Shown here: piece after piece, positions 9,350 to 17,104 of the stretch
How positions within the stretch are numbered: the first letter of the stretch is position 1
How the letters are laid out: every line of letters starts with the position of its first letter
Assembly (NCBI GenBank): GCA_019448215.1
Contig: CP080408.1
Span: forward strand, 124,001-188,000
Source of the DNA: Thalassovita mediterranea
GTDB lineage: Bacteria; Pseudomonadota; Alphaproteobacteria; Caulobacterales; Hyphomonadaceae
DNA length: 64,000 nt
Direction: 5' to 3'
Program-made: the position numbers and the translations under genes
The notes under the pieces: generated by a model
Told to the model about the DNA's origin: nothing
The model's database searches: none
Seen by the model: the letters and a program-made list of their open reading frames with translations, nothing else

Positions 9350-9660
9350 CTTCGGTCCGCCCAAAACTGAAACCCGACCAGCCCAAGGCGGTGACCGCCT
9401 GGGACACGCTGACCGGCAAAGTCGTCTGGATGGCAGGCGATGGCAGCTGGTCCGACGACCCGCAGCGCATCGGCGTCTTCATCGGCGATGAGGCCGAGGC
9501 CCGCCTGAAAGATGCAGAAGCACAGGAAGGCACGGTCACTGACCCCTACTTCATGCAGGTCACTGAAACCGGCGCCGTCGATGGCCGTGAGACGCTGCGC
9601 GAAAATATTCGTGCGAACGGGCCGACAGTGCATCCTGAATTCCAGAAAGCACCGAAATGA
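9346..9660 (+). CDS. DUF2849 protein of the cys operon
   Basis: A 104-residue soluble protein. The central segment (AWDTLTGKVVWMAGDGSWSDDP) and a following ADP/PYF-type stretch match DUF2849, a small alphaproteobacterial family almost always found between siroheme synthase and sulfite reductase genes. Its biochemical role is unknown; the constant gene neighbourhood implies a part in sulfite reduction or siroheme delivery (inference). It overlaps cysG upstream and the transferase gene downstream by four bases each (ATGA). Confidence 0.9.
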   Translation: MTSVRPKLKPDQPKAVTAWDTLTGKVVWMAGDGSWSDDPQRIGVFIGDEAEARLKDAEAQEGTVTDPYFMQVTETGAVDGRETLRENIRANGPTVHPEFQKAPK

Positions 9661-10274
9661 TCCGCATCTATGGTGACAGCATTTCGGGCAACTGCCTGAA
9701 AGTGAAATGGGTCGCAGAGCGCCTCGGCATCGACCATGAATGGGTCGAGATCGACGTCATGAAGGGCGAGACCCGCACGGATACTTTCCTTGCGATCAAC
9801 CCGTTCGGCCAGGTGCCGGTCATCGAGTTCGACAATGGCCGCGTACTCGCCCAGTCCAACGCCATCATCTCCTATCTCGCCGATGGCAGCGAGCTTGTGC
9901 CGGAAGACGCTTTCGAGCGCGCCAAGGTTCTGGAGTGGATGTTCTGGGAGCAATATTCGCACGAGACGGCGATCGCTGTGCGCCGCTTCCAGAAGCATTA
10001 CGAAAAGCGCAGCGACGAAGAGATCGACCCGCACCTGATGGCAAAGGGCCGCCGCGCACTTGGCCGGATGGAACTTGCCCTGCTTGGCAATGACTGGATC
10101 GCTGGCGGTGAGGCGATGACGCTCGCCGATATCTCGCTGCTTGCGTATACCCGCCTCGCCCATGAAGGCGGGTTTGACGTGTCCGAGTTTCCCGCCGTTC
10201 ACGGCTGGATTGCGCGCTGCGAGCGCGAGCTCGGCCTTCCCCATCTGCATGAGGTTACCGATGTACAGGTATGA
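9657..10274 (+). CDS. Glutathione S-transferase family protein
   Basis: A 205-residue cytosolic protein. The N-terminal thioredoxin-like domain begins MIRIYGDSISGNCLKVKW and contains the cis-Pro motif GQVPVIEF and the glutathione gamma-glutamyl contact QSNAI. The C-terminal all-helical domain ends with the N-capping motif TLADISLLAYTR. The SGNCLK segment supplies a possible Ser or Cys for thiol activation. It sits inside the sulfur operon: its start overlaps DUF2849 (ATGA) and its end overlaps cysI by 14 bases. That insertion is unusual and may link thiol or sulfite chemistry to the pathway. The actual substrate is unknown. Confidence 0.9.
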   Translation: MIRIYGDSISGNCLKVKWVAERLGIDHEWVEIDVMKGETRTDTFLAINPFGQVPVIEFDNGRVLAQSNAIISYLADGSELVPEDAFERAKVLEWMFWEQYSHETAIAVRRFQKHYEKRSDEEIDPHLMAKGRRALGRMELALLGNDWIAGGEAMTLADISLLAYTRLAHEGGFDVSEFPAVHGWIARCERELGLPHLHEVTDVQV

Positions 10275-11919
10275 TGAATTCGACACCCGGATCGTAAAGG
10301 AACGGGTCGAGCAGTTTCGTGGACAGGTGGCCCGCCGCCTGTCTGGCGAACTGAAGGAAGACGAGTTTAAGCCGCTGCGGCTGCAGAACGGCGTCTATCT
10401 CCAGCTGCACGCATACATGCTGCGGATCGCTATTCCCTATGGCCAGCTCAATCCGCGCCAGATGCGCGCACTGGCCGAGATCGCCCGCAAGTATGACCGT
10501 GGCTATGGCCACTTCACGACACGCCAGAACATCCAATTCAACTGGGTGGCACTCAAGGATATTCCCGATGTACTGGCGGACCTTGCTGAGGTCGAGATGC
10601 ATGCCATCCAGACCTCAGGCAACTGCATCCGGAACGTCACGAGCGACCATTATGCAGGGGCAACGAAGGATGAGGTGATGGACCCGCGCCCATGGTGCGA
10701 GATCATCCGCCAATGGTCGACCTTCCATCCGGAATTCGCTTTCCTGCCGCGCAAGTTCAAGATCGCCGTGACGGCAGCCGAGCACGACCGCGCGGCGATC
10801 AAGGTGCACGATATCGGCCTCAACATGCGCCGCAAGGACGGCGAGGTCGGCTTTGAAGTCCACGTCGGCGGCGGCCAGGGGCGGACGCCTCATATCGCCG
10901 CCAAGGTCTCTGACTTCGTGCCGGAAAGCGAGCTGCTTGATTATCTGGAAGCCATCATGCGGGTCTATAACCGCTTTGGCCGCCGCGATAACAAGTACAA
11001 GGCGCGCATCAAGATCCTCGTCTCTGAAACGGGCGAAGAGGAATTCCGCAAGCTGGTCGAGGATGAATTCGCCGCCCAGCGGACGGCTGAGAAGATCGCC
11101 CTGCCCCAAGAAGAGATCGACCGGATCCACGCCTATTTCGAGCCGCCTAAGCTGGCGGCGAAGTCGGCAAGTTCAGACAGCTTCGAAAAGGCAAAGACCG
11201 CTGACGCAGGCTTCGCACGCTGGACGCGCGCGAATTTGCACCCGCACAAGGTGGATGGCTATACGACGGTGACCGTCAGCCTGAAGCCGATGGGCGTTGC
11301 CGCCGGTGACGCGACCGACGACCAGATTGACGTGATGGCAGACCTCGCCGAGAGTTATGGCCACAACGATATCCGCGTCAGCCATGCGCAGAACGTCGTC
11401 CTGCCGCATGTCGCGCTGGACGATGTCTATGAGCTTTACCGCAAGCTGGATGCAGCCGGTCTCGCAACACCGAATGAAGGCCTCATTTCGGACATGATCG
11501 TCTGCCCGGGTCTTGATTACTGCAACCTCGCCAATGCGCGCTCTATCCCGGTTGGCATGGCAATCCAGGAAGCGTTCAGCGACCCGGACGACCAGGCCGA
11601 TATCGGCAAGTTCCACATCAATATTTCTGGCTGCATCAATGCCTGTGGTCACCACCATGTCGGCCATGTCGGAATTCTGGGCGTCGACCGGAAAGGTGAG
11701 GAATACTACCAGATCACGCTGGGTGGACGCGCCGATGAGAAAGCCGCCATTGGTCAGATCGCCGGGCCGGGCCTGAAGGCCGAGGACGTGCCGGTCGCGC
11801 TGAAACGCCTCGTCGATCGCTACCGCGAGCTTCGCACCGGCAAGGACGAAACCTTCATCGAAACGTTTGAGCGCGAAGGCATGGAGCCTTTCAAGGACGC
11901 CATCTACGCGGGCGCGTAG
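10261..11919 (+). CDS. cysI: Sulfite (or nitrite) reductase hemoprotein
   Basis: A protein of about 552 residues with two ferredoxin-like/siroheme-binding repeats, which reduces sulfite to sulfide with six electrons. The siroheme/4Fe-4S ligands are visible as C415-x5-C421 (CPGLDYC) and C458-x3-C462 (GCINAC), followed by the HHVGHVGILG block. TTRQNIQFNW and NVTSDHYAG are further hallmarks. The ATG at 10261 follows GAGG with good spacing; upstream in-frame codons lie inside the transferase gene and are rejected. No cysJ flavoprotein is present, so a ferredoxin-type electron donor is likely. Being in the cysG-DUF934-cysH operon favours sulfite over nitrite. Confidence 0.95.
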   Translation: MYRYDEFDTRIVKERVEQFRGQVARRLSGELKEDEFKPLRLQNGVYLQLHAYMLRIAIPYGQLNPRQMRALAEIARKYDRGYGHFTTRQNIQFNWVALKDIPDVLADLAEVEMHAIQTSGNCIRNVTSDHYAGATKDEVMDPRPWCEIIRQWSTFHPEFAFLPRKFKIAVTAAEHDRAAIKVHDIGLNMRRKDGEVGFEVHVGGGQGRTPHIAAKVSDFVPESELLDYLEAIMRVYNRFGRRDNKYKARIKILVSETGEEEFRKLVEDEFAAQRTAEKIALPQEEIDRIHAYFEPPKLAAKSASSDSFEKAKTADAGFARWTRANLHPHKVDGYTTVTVSLKPMGVAAGDATDDQIDVMADLAESYGHNDIRVSHAQNVVLPHVALDDVYELYRKLDAAGLATPNEGLISDMIVCPGLDYCNLANARSIPVGMAIQEAFSDPDDQADIGKFHINISGCINACGHHHVGHVGILGVDRKGEEYYQITLGGRADEKAAIGQIAGPGLKAEDVPVALKRLVDRYRELRTGKDETFIETFEREGMEPFKDAIYAGA

Positions 11920-11940
11920 AGAGACGAGGACGACACTTAC

Positions 11941-12432
11941 ATGCCACTTATCAAGGACCGCCGCGAAGTCGACGATATCTGGGCCTATGTGCCCAACGAA
12001 GCCGATCTCTCTCCCGGTGGGTGCATCACGGTTTCACTCGCGCGCTTTCGTAGCGAGACGGAGCTTCTTCTTGCGAGAAATACTGAAATCGGCGTGCGCC
12101 TGGAGCCTGCCGACGACCCGCATGAGCTTGAAGAATTTCTGGACCGCCTGGCGCTGATCGAGGTCGATTTTCCCAAATATACTGATGGGCGCGGCTATTC
12201 GCAGGCCCAGCTCCTGCGCCGCCGCATGGGCTATGAAGGAGAGCTCCGCGCCGTCGGCCACGTCCTGCGAGATCAGATTCTCTATATGAACCGTTCAGGG
12301 TTCGATGCTTTTGAGACCGAGAGGGCCGAACTACCTTCCGTACTAGACGCGCTGGAAGAGTTTTCAGCGGTGTATCAGCCAGCAGCGGATGAACGCGTTC
12401 CCGTTTTCCGCCGCCGGCTCGGAAAGGATTAA
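11941..12432 (+). CDS. DUF934 family protein of the cys operon
   Basis: A 163-residue soluble protein. The family marks are the central IEVDFPKYTDGRGYSQAQLLR and the nearby LRAVGHVLRDQ and MNRSGFDAF. DUF934 members are nearly always encoded between sulfite reductase and APS/PAPS reductase and have been annotated as possible oxidoreductase or CysI partners; the true role is unknown. It starts 21 bases after cysI, and its 3' end lies 10 bases before the chosen cysH start, so the operon is tight. Confidence 0.93.
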   Translation: MPLIKDRREVDDIWAYVPNEADLSPGGCITVSLARFRSETELLLARNTEIGVRLEPADDPHELEEFLDRLALIEVDFPKYTDGRGYSQAQLLRRRMGYEGELRAVGHVLRDQILYMNRSGFDAFETERAELPSVLDALEEFSAVYQPAADERVPVFRRRLGKD

Positions 12433-12442
12433 AGGCGCTTAT

Positions 12443-13186
12443 ATGCCATATGCCGATTATCAGACACGTCTGAGACAGCCCGTTGAGGAGCGGCTTGCCC
12501 GCCTCAATGGTGAGCTGCGTCACGCGTCCGCAACCACGATCCTGCGCGCATCTCTGGTGCGAGAGTGGGCGGGCAAGCTGACCTATGTGTCGAGTTTCGG
12601 CGCAGAGAGCGCTGTGATGCTGTCGCTCATCGCGGATGTCGATCCGGATTTCCCGATCGTCTTCCTCGAGACCGGTCTGCATTTCCCGCAGACGCTGGAC
12701 TACAAGGATGAGCTGATCGACCGGCTGGGCCTCACGAATGTGCAGAAAATCAAGCCGAACGAGACCGAGCGCAAGATTATCGACCCGAAGGACCGCCTCT
12801 GGCAGACCGATCCGGACGCCTGCTGCTCACTCCGCAAGGTGCGCCCGCTTGAGCCTGCGCTGGAAGGCTTCGATGCCTGGATTACCGGTCGCAAGCGCTT
12901 CCATGGCGGCGCCCGTATGAGCCTGCCTGTGTTTGAGCACGCCAATGGCCGCTACAAGGTGAACCCGCTGGCAAGCTGGACGCAGGAAGATGTCGACCGC
13001 TATTTCGTGCAGCGTAACCTGCCGAAGCACCCGCTGGTGTCACAGGGCTATCCGTCGATTGGCTGCTGGCCTTGCACGCGCCCTGCAGAAGACCCGTCTG
13101 ATGTCCGTTCTGGCCGCTGGGCCGGTATGGCAAAGACCGAATGCGGCCTGCACGTCGAAAAGGCTGAGCGTCCGCGCGTCTTCTAG
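12443..13186 (+). CDS. cysH: Assimilatory APS-type reductase CysH
   Basis: A protein of about 247 residues that reduces adenylyl-sulfate to sulfite. It has the PP-loop-like motif SSFGAESAVMLSLIA near residue 50 and the C-terminal nucleophile motif ECGLH (C234). Four extra cysteines, C127-C128 and C208-x2-C211, are the 4Fe-4S ligands. Their presence marks the APS-using (4Fe-4S) subfamily rather than the PAPS-specific enzyme without a cluster. ATG 12443 is preferred because AAAGG precedes it; ATG 12389 would overlap the DUF934 gene by 44 bases. No sulfate adenylyltransferase (cysD/cysN) lies in the window. It is the last clear member of the operon. Confidence 0.95.
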   Translation: MPYADYQTRLRQPVEERLARLNGELRHASATTILRASLVREWAGKLTYVSSFGAESAVMLSLIADVDPDFPIVFLETGLHFPQTLDYKDELIDRLGLTNVQKIKPNETERKIIDPKDRLWQTDPDACCSLRKVRPLEPALEGFDAWITGRKRFHGGARMSLPVFEHANGRYKVNPLASWTQEDVDRYFVQRNLPKHPLVSQGYPSIGCWPCTRPAEDPSDVRSGRWAGMAKTECGLHVEKAERPRVF

Positions 13187-13218
13187 ACTGCTCTGGATTT
13201 TTATTGAAAATCGATATA

Positions 13219-13268
13219 TCGTCTGTCCAGACTGGCGTGGATCTGCACGTCGCTGACTGGACAGACGA
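13219..13268. promoter_or_regulatory. Perfect 12-bp inverted repeat before the GPP34 gene
   Basis: TCGTCTGTCCAG at 13219-13230 is exactly complementary to CTGGACAGACGA at 13257-13268; the start codon follows two bases later. The 26-base interval holds a smaller CGTG/CACG pair. There is no T-run, so it is not a terminator of the cys operon. It could fold in RNA over the ribosome-binding region (no Shine-Dalgarno is visible there) or be a two-arm operator. Confidence 0.55.
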
Positions 13269-13270
13269 CT

Positions 13271-13939
13271 ATGACACTGACGATCCCTGAAGGCCTCATC
13301 CTGCTTTCGCTGAAGAATGAAACAGGCCAGAAGGCAGGAGAATTCGTCGAATATGGCCTCGCAGGCGGCGCCATTGCAGAGCTTATCCTGACGGGCCGAC
13401 TCGCACATGACGAAGCGAAGGCAAAGAATCTCGTCATTGTTGATGCCTCAGCGACAGGCGACGCGTTTCTGGACTTCTGTCTGGACGTTCTCGAACAAGT
13501 AGGCAGCGGAAAGTCCATCAAGACCTATGTGAACAAGCTCGCCAACAAGTCGAAACTGTTCCGCGAGCAGGCATCGGCCCTTGCAGAAAAAGGCGTACTG
13601 ACGACTGACCCTCAGTCTTTCCTGTTCTTCAACTGGACCCACTACCCTGAGGCAGACCCGTCAGTCGAAGCTGGCCTGGTCGAACATCTTCACGCTGTCA
13701 TGTTCGAAGGCAAACCGCCAGAAGCCAGAGACTGCGTGGCGATTGCCCTTGCCGACAAGACGGGGCTGCTGCGCCGGAATTTCGACAAGGCTGAGCTGAA
13801 CACCCACAAGAAGCGCACCAAGGAAATTGCCGAAGGCGGCATGGAGCCGTCGAAAGCAACGGTCGATGCCATCGCCGCTGTGCAGGCAGCCCTCATAGTG
13901 ACGACTGTCGCGGCGGCGACCGTCGCAACGTCGAGCTAG
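13271..13939 (+). CDS. GPP34 (GOLPH3/Vps74-like) domain protein
   Basis: A 222-residue protein. The start TIPEGLILLSLKNETGQ, followed by YGLAGGAIAELILTGRL, matches the GPP34 fold; eukaryotic members bind phosphatidylinositol-4-phosphate at the Golgi. Bacterial homologues are of unknown function and may bind lipids. Mid-protein helices include a Lys-rich patch (NKLANKSKLFREQASALAEKG), and the C-terminus is an Ala/Val/Thr-rich hydrophobic tail (AALIVTTVAAATVATSS) that may touch the membrane. It follows cysH by 84 bases, but the inverted repeat in between suggests separate control. Confidence 0.88.
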   Translation: MTLTIPEGLILLSLKNETGQKAGEFVEYGLAGGAIAELILTGRLAHDEAKAKNLVIVDASATGDAFLDFCLDVLEQVGSGKSIKTYVNKLANKSKLFREQASALAEKGVLTTDPQSFLFFNWTHYPEADPSVEAGLVEHLHAVMFEGKPPEARDCVAIALADKTGLLRRNFDKAELNTHKKRTKEIAEGGMEPSKATVDAIAAVQAALIVTTVAAATVATSS

Positions 13940-14033
13940 GCTCTCGACCCGCCACTCAGAGGCGGAAATGTGAAAACTACGTAACCTGCAGCATTTATTG
14001 CAGTTTGCGGGGAACCTTTTGTGACCCTCTTCA

Positions 14034-14061
14034 AACTTCTGCCAAATTCTTTTGGCAAGTT
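14034..14061 (+). promoter_or_regulatory. Leader hairpin abutting the Shine-Dalgarno of the transpeptidase-like gene
   Basis: TGCCAAA (14040-14046), loop TTCT and TTTGGCA (14051-14057) form a perfect 7-bp stem. AACT (14034-14037) and AGTT (14058-14061) extend it across a two-base bulge. The stem ends at the GGGA that serves the ATG at 14069. Without a T-run it is more likely an mRNA leader structure than a terminator. Confidence 0.5.
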
Positions 14062-14068
14062 GGGAACC

Positions 14069-14701
14069 ATGAAAGCACTTATCCGTTTCTTCTCGTTATC
14101 GCTTGCGGCCGCCACCCTCGCAGGGAGCGCCGCTTTCGCCAAAACGCCGACTGACGCGATGGGAGCAGACCTCTGGGGCGAAGCCCTTGCGGCCAAATCC
14201 TTCCATCACGAACAGGTCAAGAATGACGACATGATGATCGTCATCGACTATAGCCGCCATTCGAGCGAGCCGCGTTTCTTCCTGGTGGACATGAACACCA
14301 TGCAGGCCGAGAGCTTCCTCGTTTCACACGGGCGCAACTCGGACCTGGATCATGACGGCATCGCCGATGCGTTCTCCAATGTGAGCGGCTCGAAGATGAC
14401 GTCGCTCGGCACCTATGTGACGGCCGAAACATATTACGGCAAGCATGGTCTGTCGCTGCGCCTCGATGGTCTCGACGAGGAGAACTCGCGGGCCCGTGAG
14501 CGTGCGATCGTGATCCATGGCGCTGACTATGTGACGCCGACCCGCACCAAGATGGGCCGTAGCTGGGGGTGCCCTGCCCTCGAACGTGCCGTCGCTGAAA
14601 GGCTCATTCCCGAGATTGCAAATGGTGTCCTGATCTATGTGCGCGGCGATACTCCGAACCAGCAGTTCGCGAGCGCCGGTAAGTCCAGAGGCTCACGCTA
14701 A
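14069..14701 (+). CDS. Murein L,D-transpeptidase catalytic domain protein (YkuD_2-like)
   Basis: A protein of about 210 aa with a signal peptide (MKALIRFFSLSLAAATLAGSAAFA), so periplasmic. The catalytic signature is the pair HGADYV and GRSWGCPAL, with the nucleophile at C168. This is the YkuD_2 variant, in which SxGCPAL replaces the usual HGT/SxGC motif. Such proteins are predicted to cross-link or trim peptidoglycan or to attach ligands to it; activity for this branch is mostly unproven. The ATG at 14069 begins the signal peptide and has GGGA upstream. It converges on panC with only four bases between stops. Confidence 0.9.
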   Translation: MKALIRFFSLSLAAATLAGSAAFAKTPTDAMGADLWGEALAAKSFHHEQVKNDDMMIVIDYSRHSSEPRFFLVDMNTMQAESFLVSHGRNSDLDHDGIADAFSNVSGSKMTSLGTYVTAETYYGKHGLSLRLDGLDEENSRARERAIVIHGADYVTPTRTKMGRSWGCPALERAVAERLIPEIANGVLIYVRGDTPNQQFASAGKSRGSR

Positions 14702-14705
14702 GAGC

Positions 14706-15563
14706 TCACACACCTATATTATCGATCAGGCGGGTTGATCCCATCCAGGCTGCTGCGAGGAGGCGGCAGTCCTGTCCGGCCTCCATCGGGCCGTCGGGAA
14801 GATCCTGCAACGTGACCGGATCGACCGCGCTGACATAATCGAGCTTTGAGAAGCCCGCCGCCAGAATGGTGCCGCGGGCTTCTTTCATGGCGTCCTCGAC
14901 AGGACATCCAATACGGAGCCGGCAGGCCGCACGGTGCAGCGCTGAGAAGATAGCGTTTGCGCGGCGGCGCTCTTCCTCGCTGAGATAGGCATTGCGGGAG
15001 GACTGGGCGAGACCATCTTCGTCGCGCCAGGTCGTTCCTCCGATGATCTCGATCGCAAAGCCAAGATCACGCACCATACGCTTGATGATCTGGAGTTGCT
15101 GATAGTCCTTCTCGCCGAAGACAGCGACGTCCGGGCGAACATGGATGAAGAGCCGGGCCACCACGGTGGCAACGCCATAGAAGAAGTGCGGACGATAGAT
15201 CCCGTCCAGAAGGTCCGACATCTCCTCAACCCGGACATTGGTGAGGGAGCCTTCGGGGTATATTTCATCAACGCTTGGACAATAGACGAGATTACAGCCC
15301 GCCGCGCTGAGCCGGGCCACGTCGCCCTCTTCATTACGGGGATAGCGATCAAGGTCTTCGCCCGGCGCGAACTGGGTCGGATTGACGAAGATACTGGCCA
15401 CGACGAAATCGGCATTCTCCCTGGCTTTCGTCACCAGTGAGATGTGACCGTCATGCAGGGCGCCCATCGTCGGGACGAATCCCACACGCTGTCCTGACTT
15501 GTGGACCGCTGAAATCTCACGCTGCAAATCCGCGCGAGTCCTGACAATCTTTGCCTGCTGCAT
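14706..15563 (-). CDS. panC: Pantothenate synthetase
   Basis: A cytosolic enzyme of about 285 aa that joins pantoate and beta-alanine using ATP, the last step of vitamin B5 synthesis. Signatures are FVPTMGALHDGHISLV (ATP-binding HIGH-like), FVNPTQFAPGEDLDRYPR, VAVFGEKDYQQLQII and DGLAQSSRNAYLS. ATG 15563 is used; a GTG six bases upstream is also possible. No panB or panD is adjacent. It is divergent from a small unknown gene that precedes mipZ. Confidence 0.96.
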   Translation of the reverse strand: MQQAKIVRTRADLQREISAVHKSGQRVGFVPTMGALHDGHISLVTKARENADFVVASIFVNPTQFAPGEDLDRYPRNEEGDVARLSAAGCNLVYCPSVDEIYPEGSLTNVRVEEMSDLLDGIYRPHFFYGVATVVARLFIHVRPDVAVFGEKDYQQLQIIKRMVRDLGFAIEIIGGTTWRDEDGLAQSSRNAYLSEEERRRANAIFSALHRAACRLRIGCPVEDAMKEARGTILAAGFSKLDYVSAVDPVTLQDLPDGPMEAGQDCRLLAAAWMGSTRLIDNIGV

Positions 15564-15637
15564 GCTCACTTGGAGAAGTCTCCGAATTCTGGTTTCCTCA
15601 ACGAGGTATTAACCAATTAGGCCGATTTGTTCACTTT

Positions 15638-16066
15638 ATGAGAAAGTCCGATATGTCTCTCTTGCAAACGTTTCTGGCCCGCGCGGCCCTGCCGTTCAAA
15701 CTAAAAAGACCGCTGGTCAACCTTGGTGAACGCAGGCCCTCCATGAGCACGAGCCATGGTCATGACGACTGGCTTTTCGAAGACGAGCGCCCTGTTGTCG
15801 GCAAGACGGACGTGTTTTCACGTCTGACCGCGTCGCTCTGCAGGCTCCGCAACTGTCTCGTGGATATCGCAAACGCAGCACCGATCATCGAAGTGCGCCC
15901 GTCCCATTACAGGGTGGAATTCTCCGACCATTGCGGTCTTGAGGATGATGTCATGTTCGATGATGAGCTGTTCGATCGCCCGACAGCCTACCGTCCAGAA
16001 CGCAGCGAGCCGACATGGCTGGACAATATTCTGTTTGACCGATCTGCCGGTCTCGCGCCTGCCTGA
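15638..16066 (+). CDS. Hypothetical protein upstream of mipZ
   Basis: A protein of about 142 aa, not recognised. Its N-terminus is basic and slightly hydrophobic (LLQTFLARAALPFKLKRPLV), and the second half is acidic (HCGLEDDVMFDDELFDRP, then WLDNILFD). ATG 15638 or 15653 could be the start; AGAAAG lies 7 bases before the latter. It is 53 bases upstream of mipZ on the same strand and may share its transcript. A TTAACC half-site lies near 15609. Coding quality looks acceptable, but without a homologue in mind the gene call stays moderate. Confidence 0.55.
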   Translation: MRKSDMSLLQTFLARAALPFKLKRPLVNLGERRPSMSTSHGHDDWLFEDERPVVGKTDVFSRLTASLCRLRNCLVDIANAAPIIEVRPSHYRVEFSDHCGLEDDVMFDDELFDRPTAYRPERSEPTWLDNILFDRSAGLAPA

Positions 16067-16119
16067 CAGGCTGCGTCGCCGGCGATCGAATACAATTGGG
16101 CAATCTGGAAGGGGCTGTA

Positions 16120-17016
16120 ATGGCTGCTGATGGCTTCGGGTCCATTGGATCCGCGCATACGGACGGCGCGCACATGAATGATGCGCCGTCGCGTCCCTGC
16201 CGCATCATCACGATCGGCAATGAGAAAGGCGGTGCGGGCAAGTCTACCGTCGCGATGCATCTTTGTATTGCCCTGCTGCGCCAGGGCAAACGGGTCGGCG
16301 CGATCGACCTGGATGTGCGCCAGCGCTCATTCACCCGCTATCTCGAGAACCGCTATCGCTGGATTGAGACGACAAGCTCCCGCCTCCCTATGCCGGATAT
16401 GATCCGCGTGGATGCGAGTACGCATCGAAGCCTGGATGAGGCCGAAGCCGAGGAAGCGAGCCGTCTTGAAGACGCGCTACAGCGCCTTGCGACGGTTTGC
16501 GACGTGATCATTATCGATGCGCCCGGCAGCGACACGTTCCTGTCGCGCCTTGCGCATGAGAAGGCCGACACGCTGATCACACCGCTCAATGACAGCTTTG
16601 TTGATTTCGACCTTCTGGGCGATGTGAACCCGCAAACGCTGCAGGTGCTGCGCCCGAGCTTCTATTCGGAGATGGTCTGGTCCTGCCGCAAGGCACGCGC
16701 CATGGCGGGCAAGCGCCCTGTCGACTGGATCGTCATGCGCAACCGCACCTCACCGCTCGAAGCGCGCAACAAGCAGAAGGTCGGCGAAGCAATGGACAAT
16801 CTGTCCAAGCGGGTCGGCTTCCGCATTGCGCCGGGCCTGTCCGAGCGCGTCATCTACCGCGAGCTCTTCCCTGCAGGCCTCACCCTGCTCGACCTCACCG
16901 AGAAGGGATCGAACTTCGCTTTCACGATGAGCCATGTCGCCGCCCGCCAGGAGCTGCGCGAACTGGTCCTGATGCTGAAGCTGCCTGAGCTTGCTGACGC
17001 CGATCTCGTCATCTGA
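16120..17016 (+). CDS. mipZ: MipZ-type division-plane positioning ParA ATPase
   Basis: About 298 aa. MipZ is a ParA/MinD-type ATPase that binds ParB at chromosome origins and forms a gradient inhibiting FtsZ, so that division occurs at midcell. The deviant Walker A is GNEKGGAGKST (from residue 33). MipZ-specific blocks include IDLDVRQRSFTRYLENR, TPLNDSFVDFDLLG, DWIVMRNRTS and the C-terminal GFRIAPGLSERVIYRELFPAGLTLLDL. AAGGGG five bases before ATG 16120 fixes the start; the first 27 residues before the ATPase core are a variable extension. No parB or ftsZ is nearby. A strong hairpin terminator follows. Confidence 0.93.
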   Translation: MAADGFGSIGSAHTDGAHMNDAPSRPCRIITIGNEKGGAGKSTVAMHLCIALLRQGKRVGAIDLDVRQRSFTRYLENRYRWIETTSSRLPMPDMIRVDASTHRSLDEAEAEEASRLEDALQRLATVCDVIIIDAPGSDTFLSRLAHEKADTLITPLNDSFVDFDLLGDVNPQTLQVLRPSFYSEMVWSCRKARAMAGKRPVDWIVMRNRTSPLEARNKQKVGEAMDNLSKRVGFRIAPGLSERVIYRELFPAGLTLLDLTEKGSNFAFTMSHVAARQELRELVLMLKLPELADADLVI

Positions 17017-17039
17017 GACAGCGTCAGTTGGTAAAACAA

Positions 17040-17070
17040 AGCCCCGGCCGAGATGATCGGCCGGGGCTTC
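17040..17070. terminator. Rho-independent terminator between mipZ and the carboxypeptidase gene
   Basis: GCCCCGGCCGA (17041-17051) pairs perfectly with TCGGCCGGGGC (17057-17067) around a five-base loop. The T-tract after it is short and broken (TTCTT), and an A-rich flank lies on the left, so it can serve both convergent genes. Confidence 0.82.
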
Positions 17071-17104
17071 TTACTGAACTCTACTAAACTGGTCTGGCGT
17101 GGCC

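Noticed and set aside
10141..10260. 40-residue N-terminal extension of cysI
   Set aside because: It overlaps the transferase gene, lacks similarity to the family, and GAGG with proper spacing supports ATG 10261.
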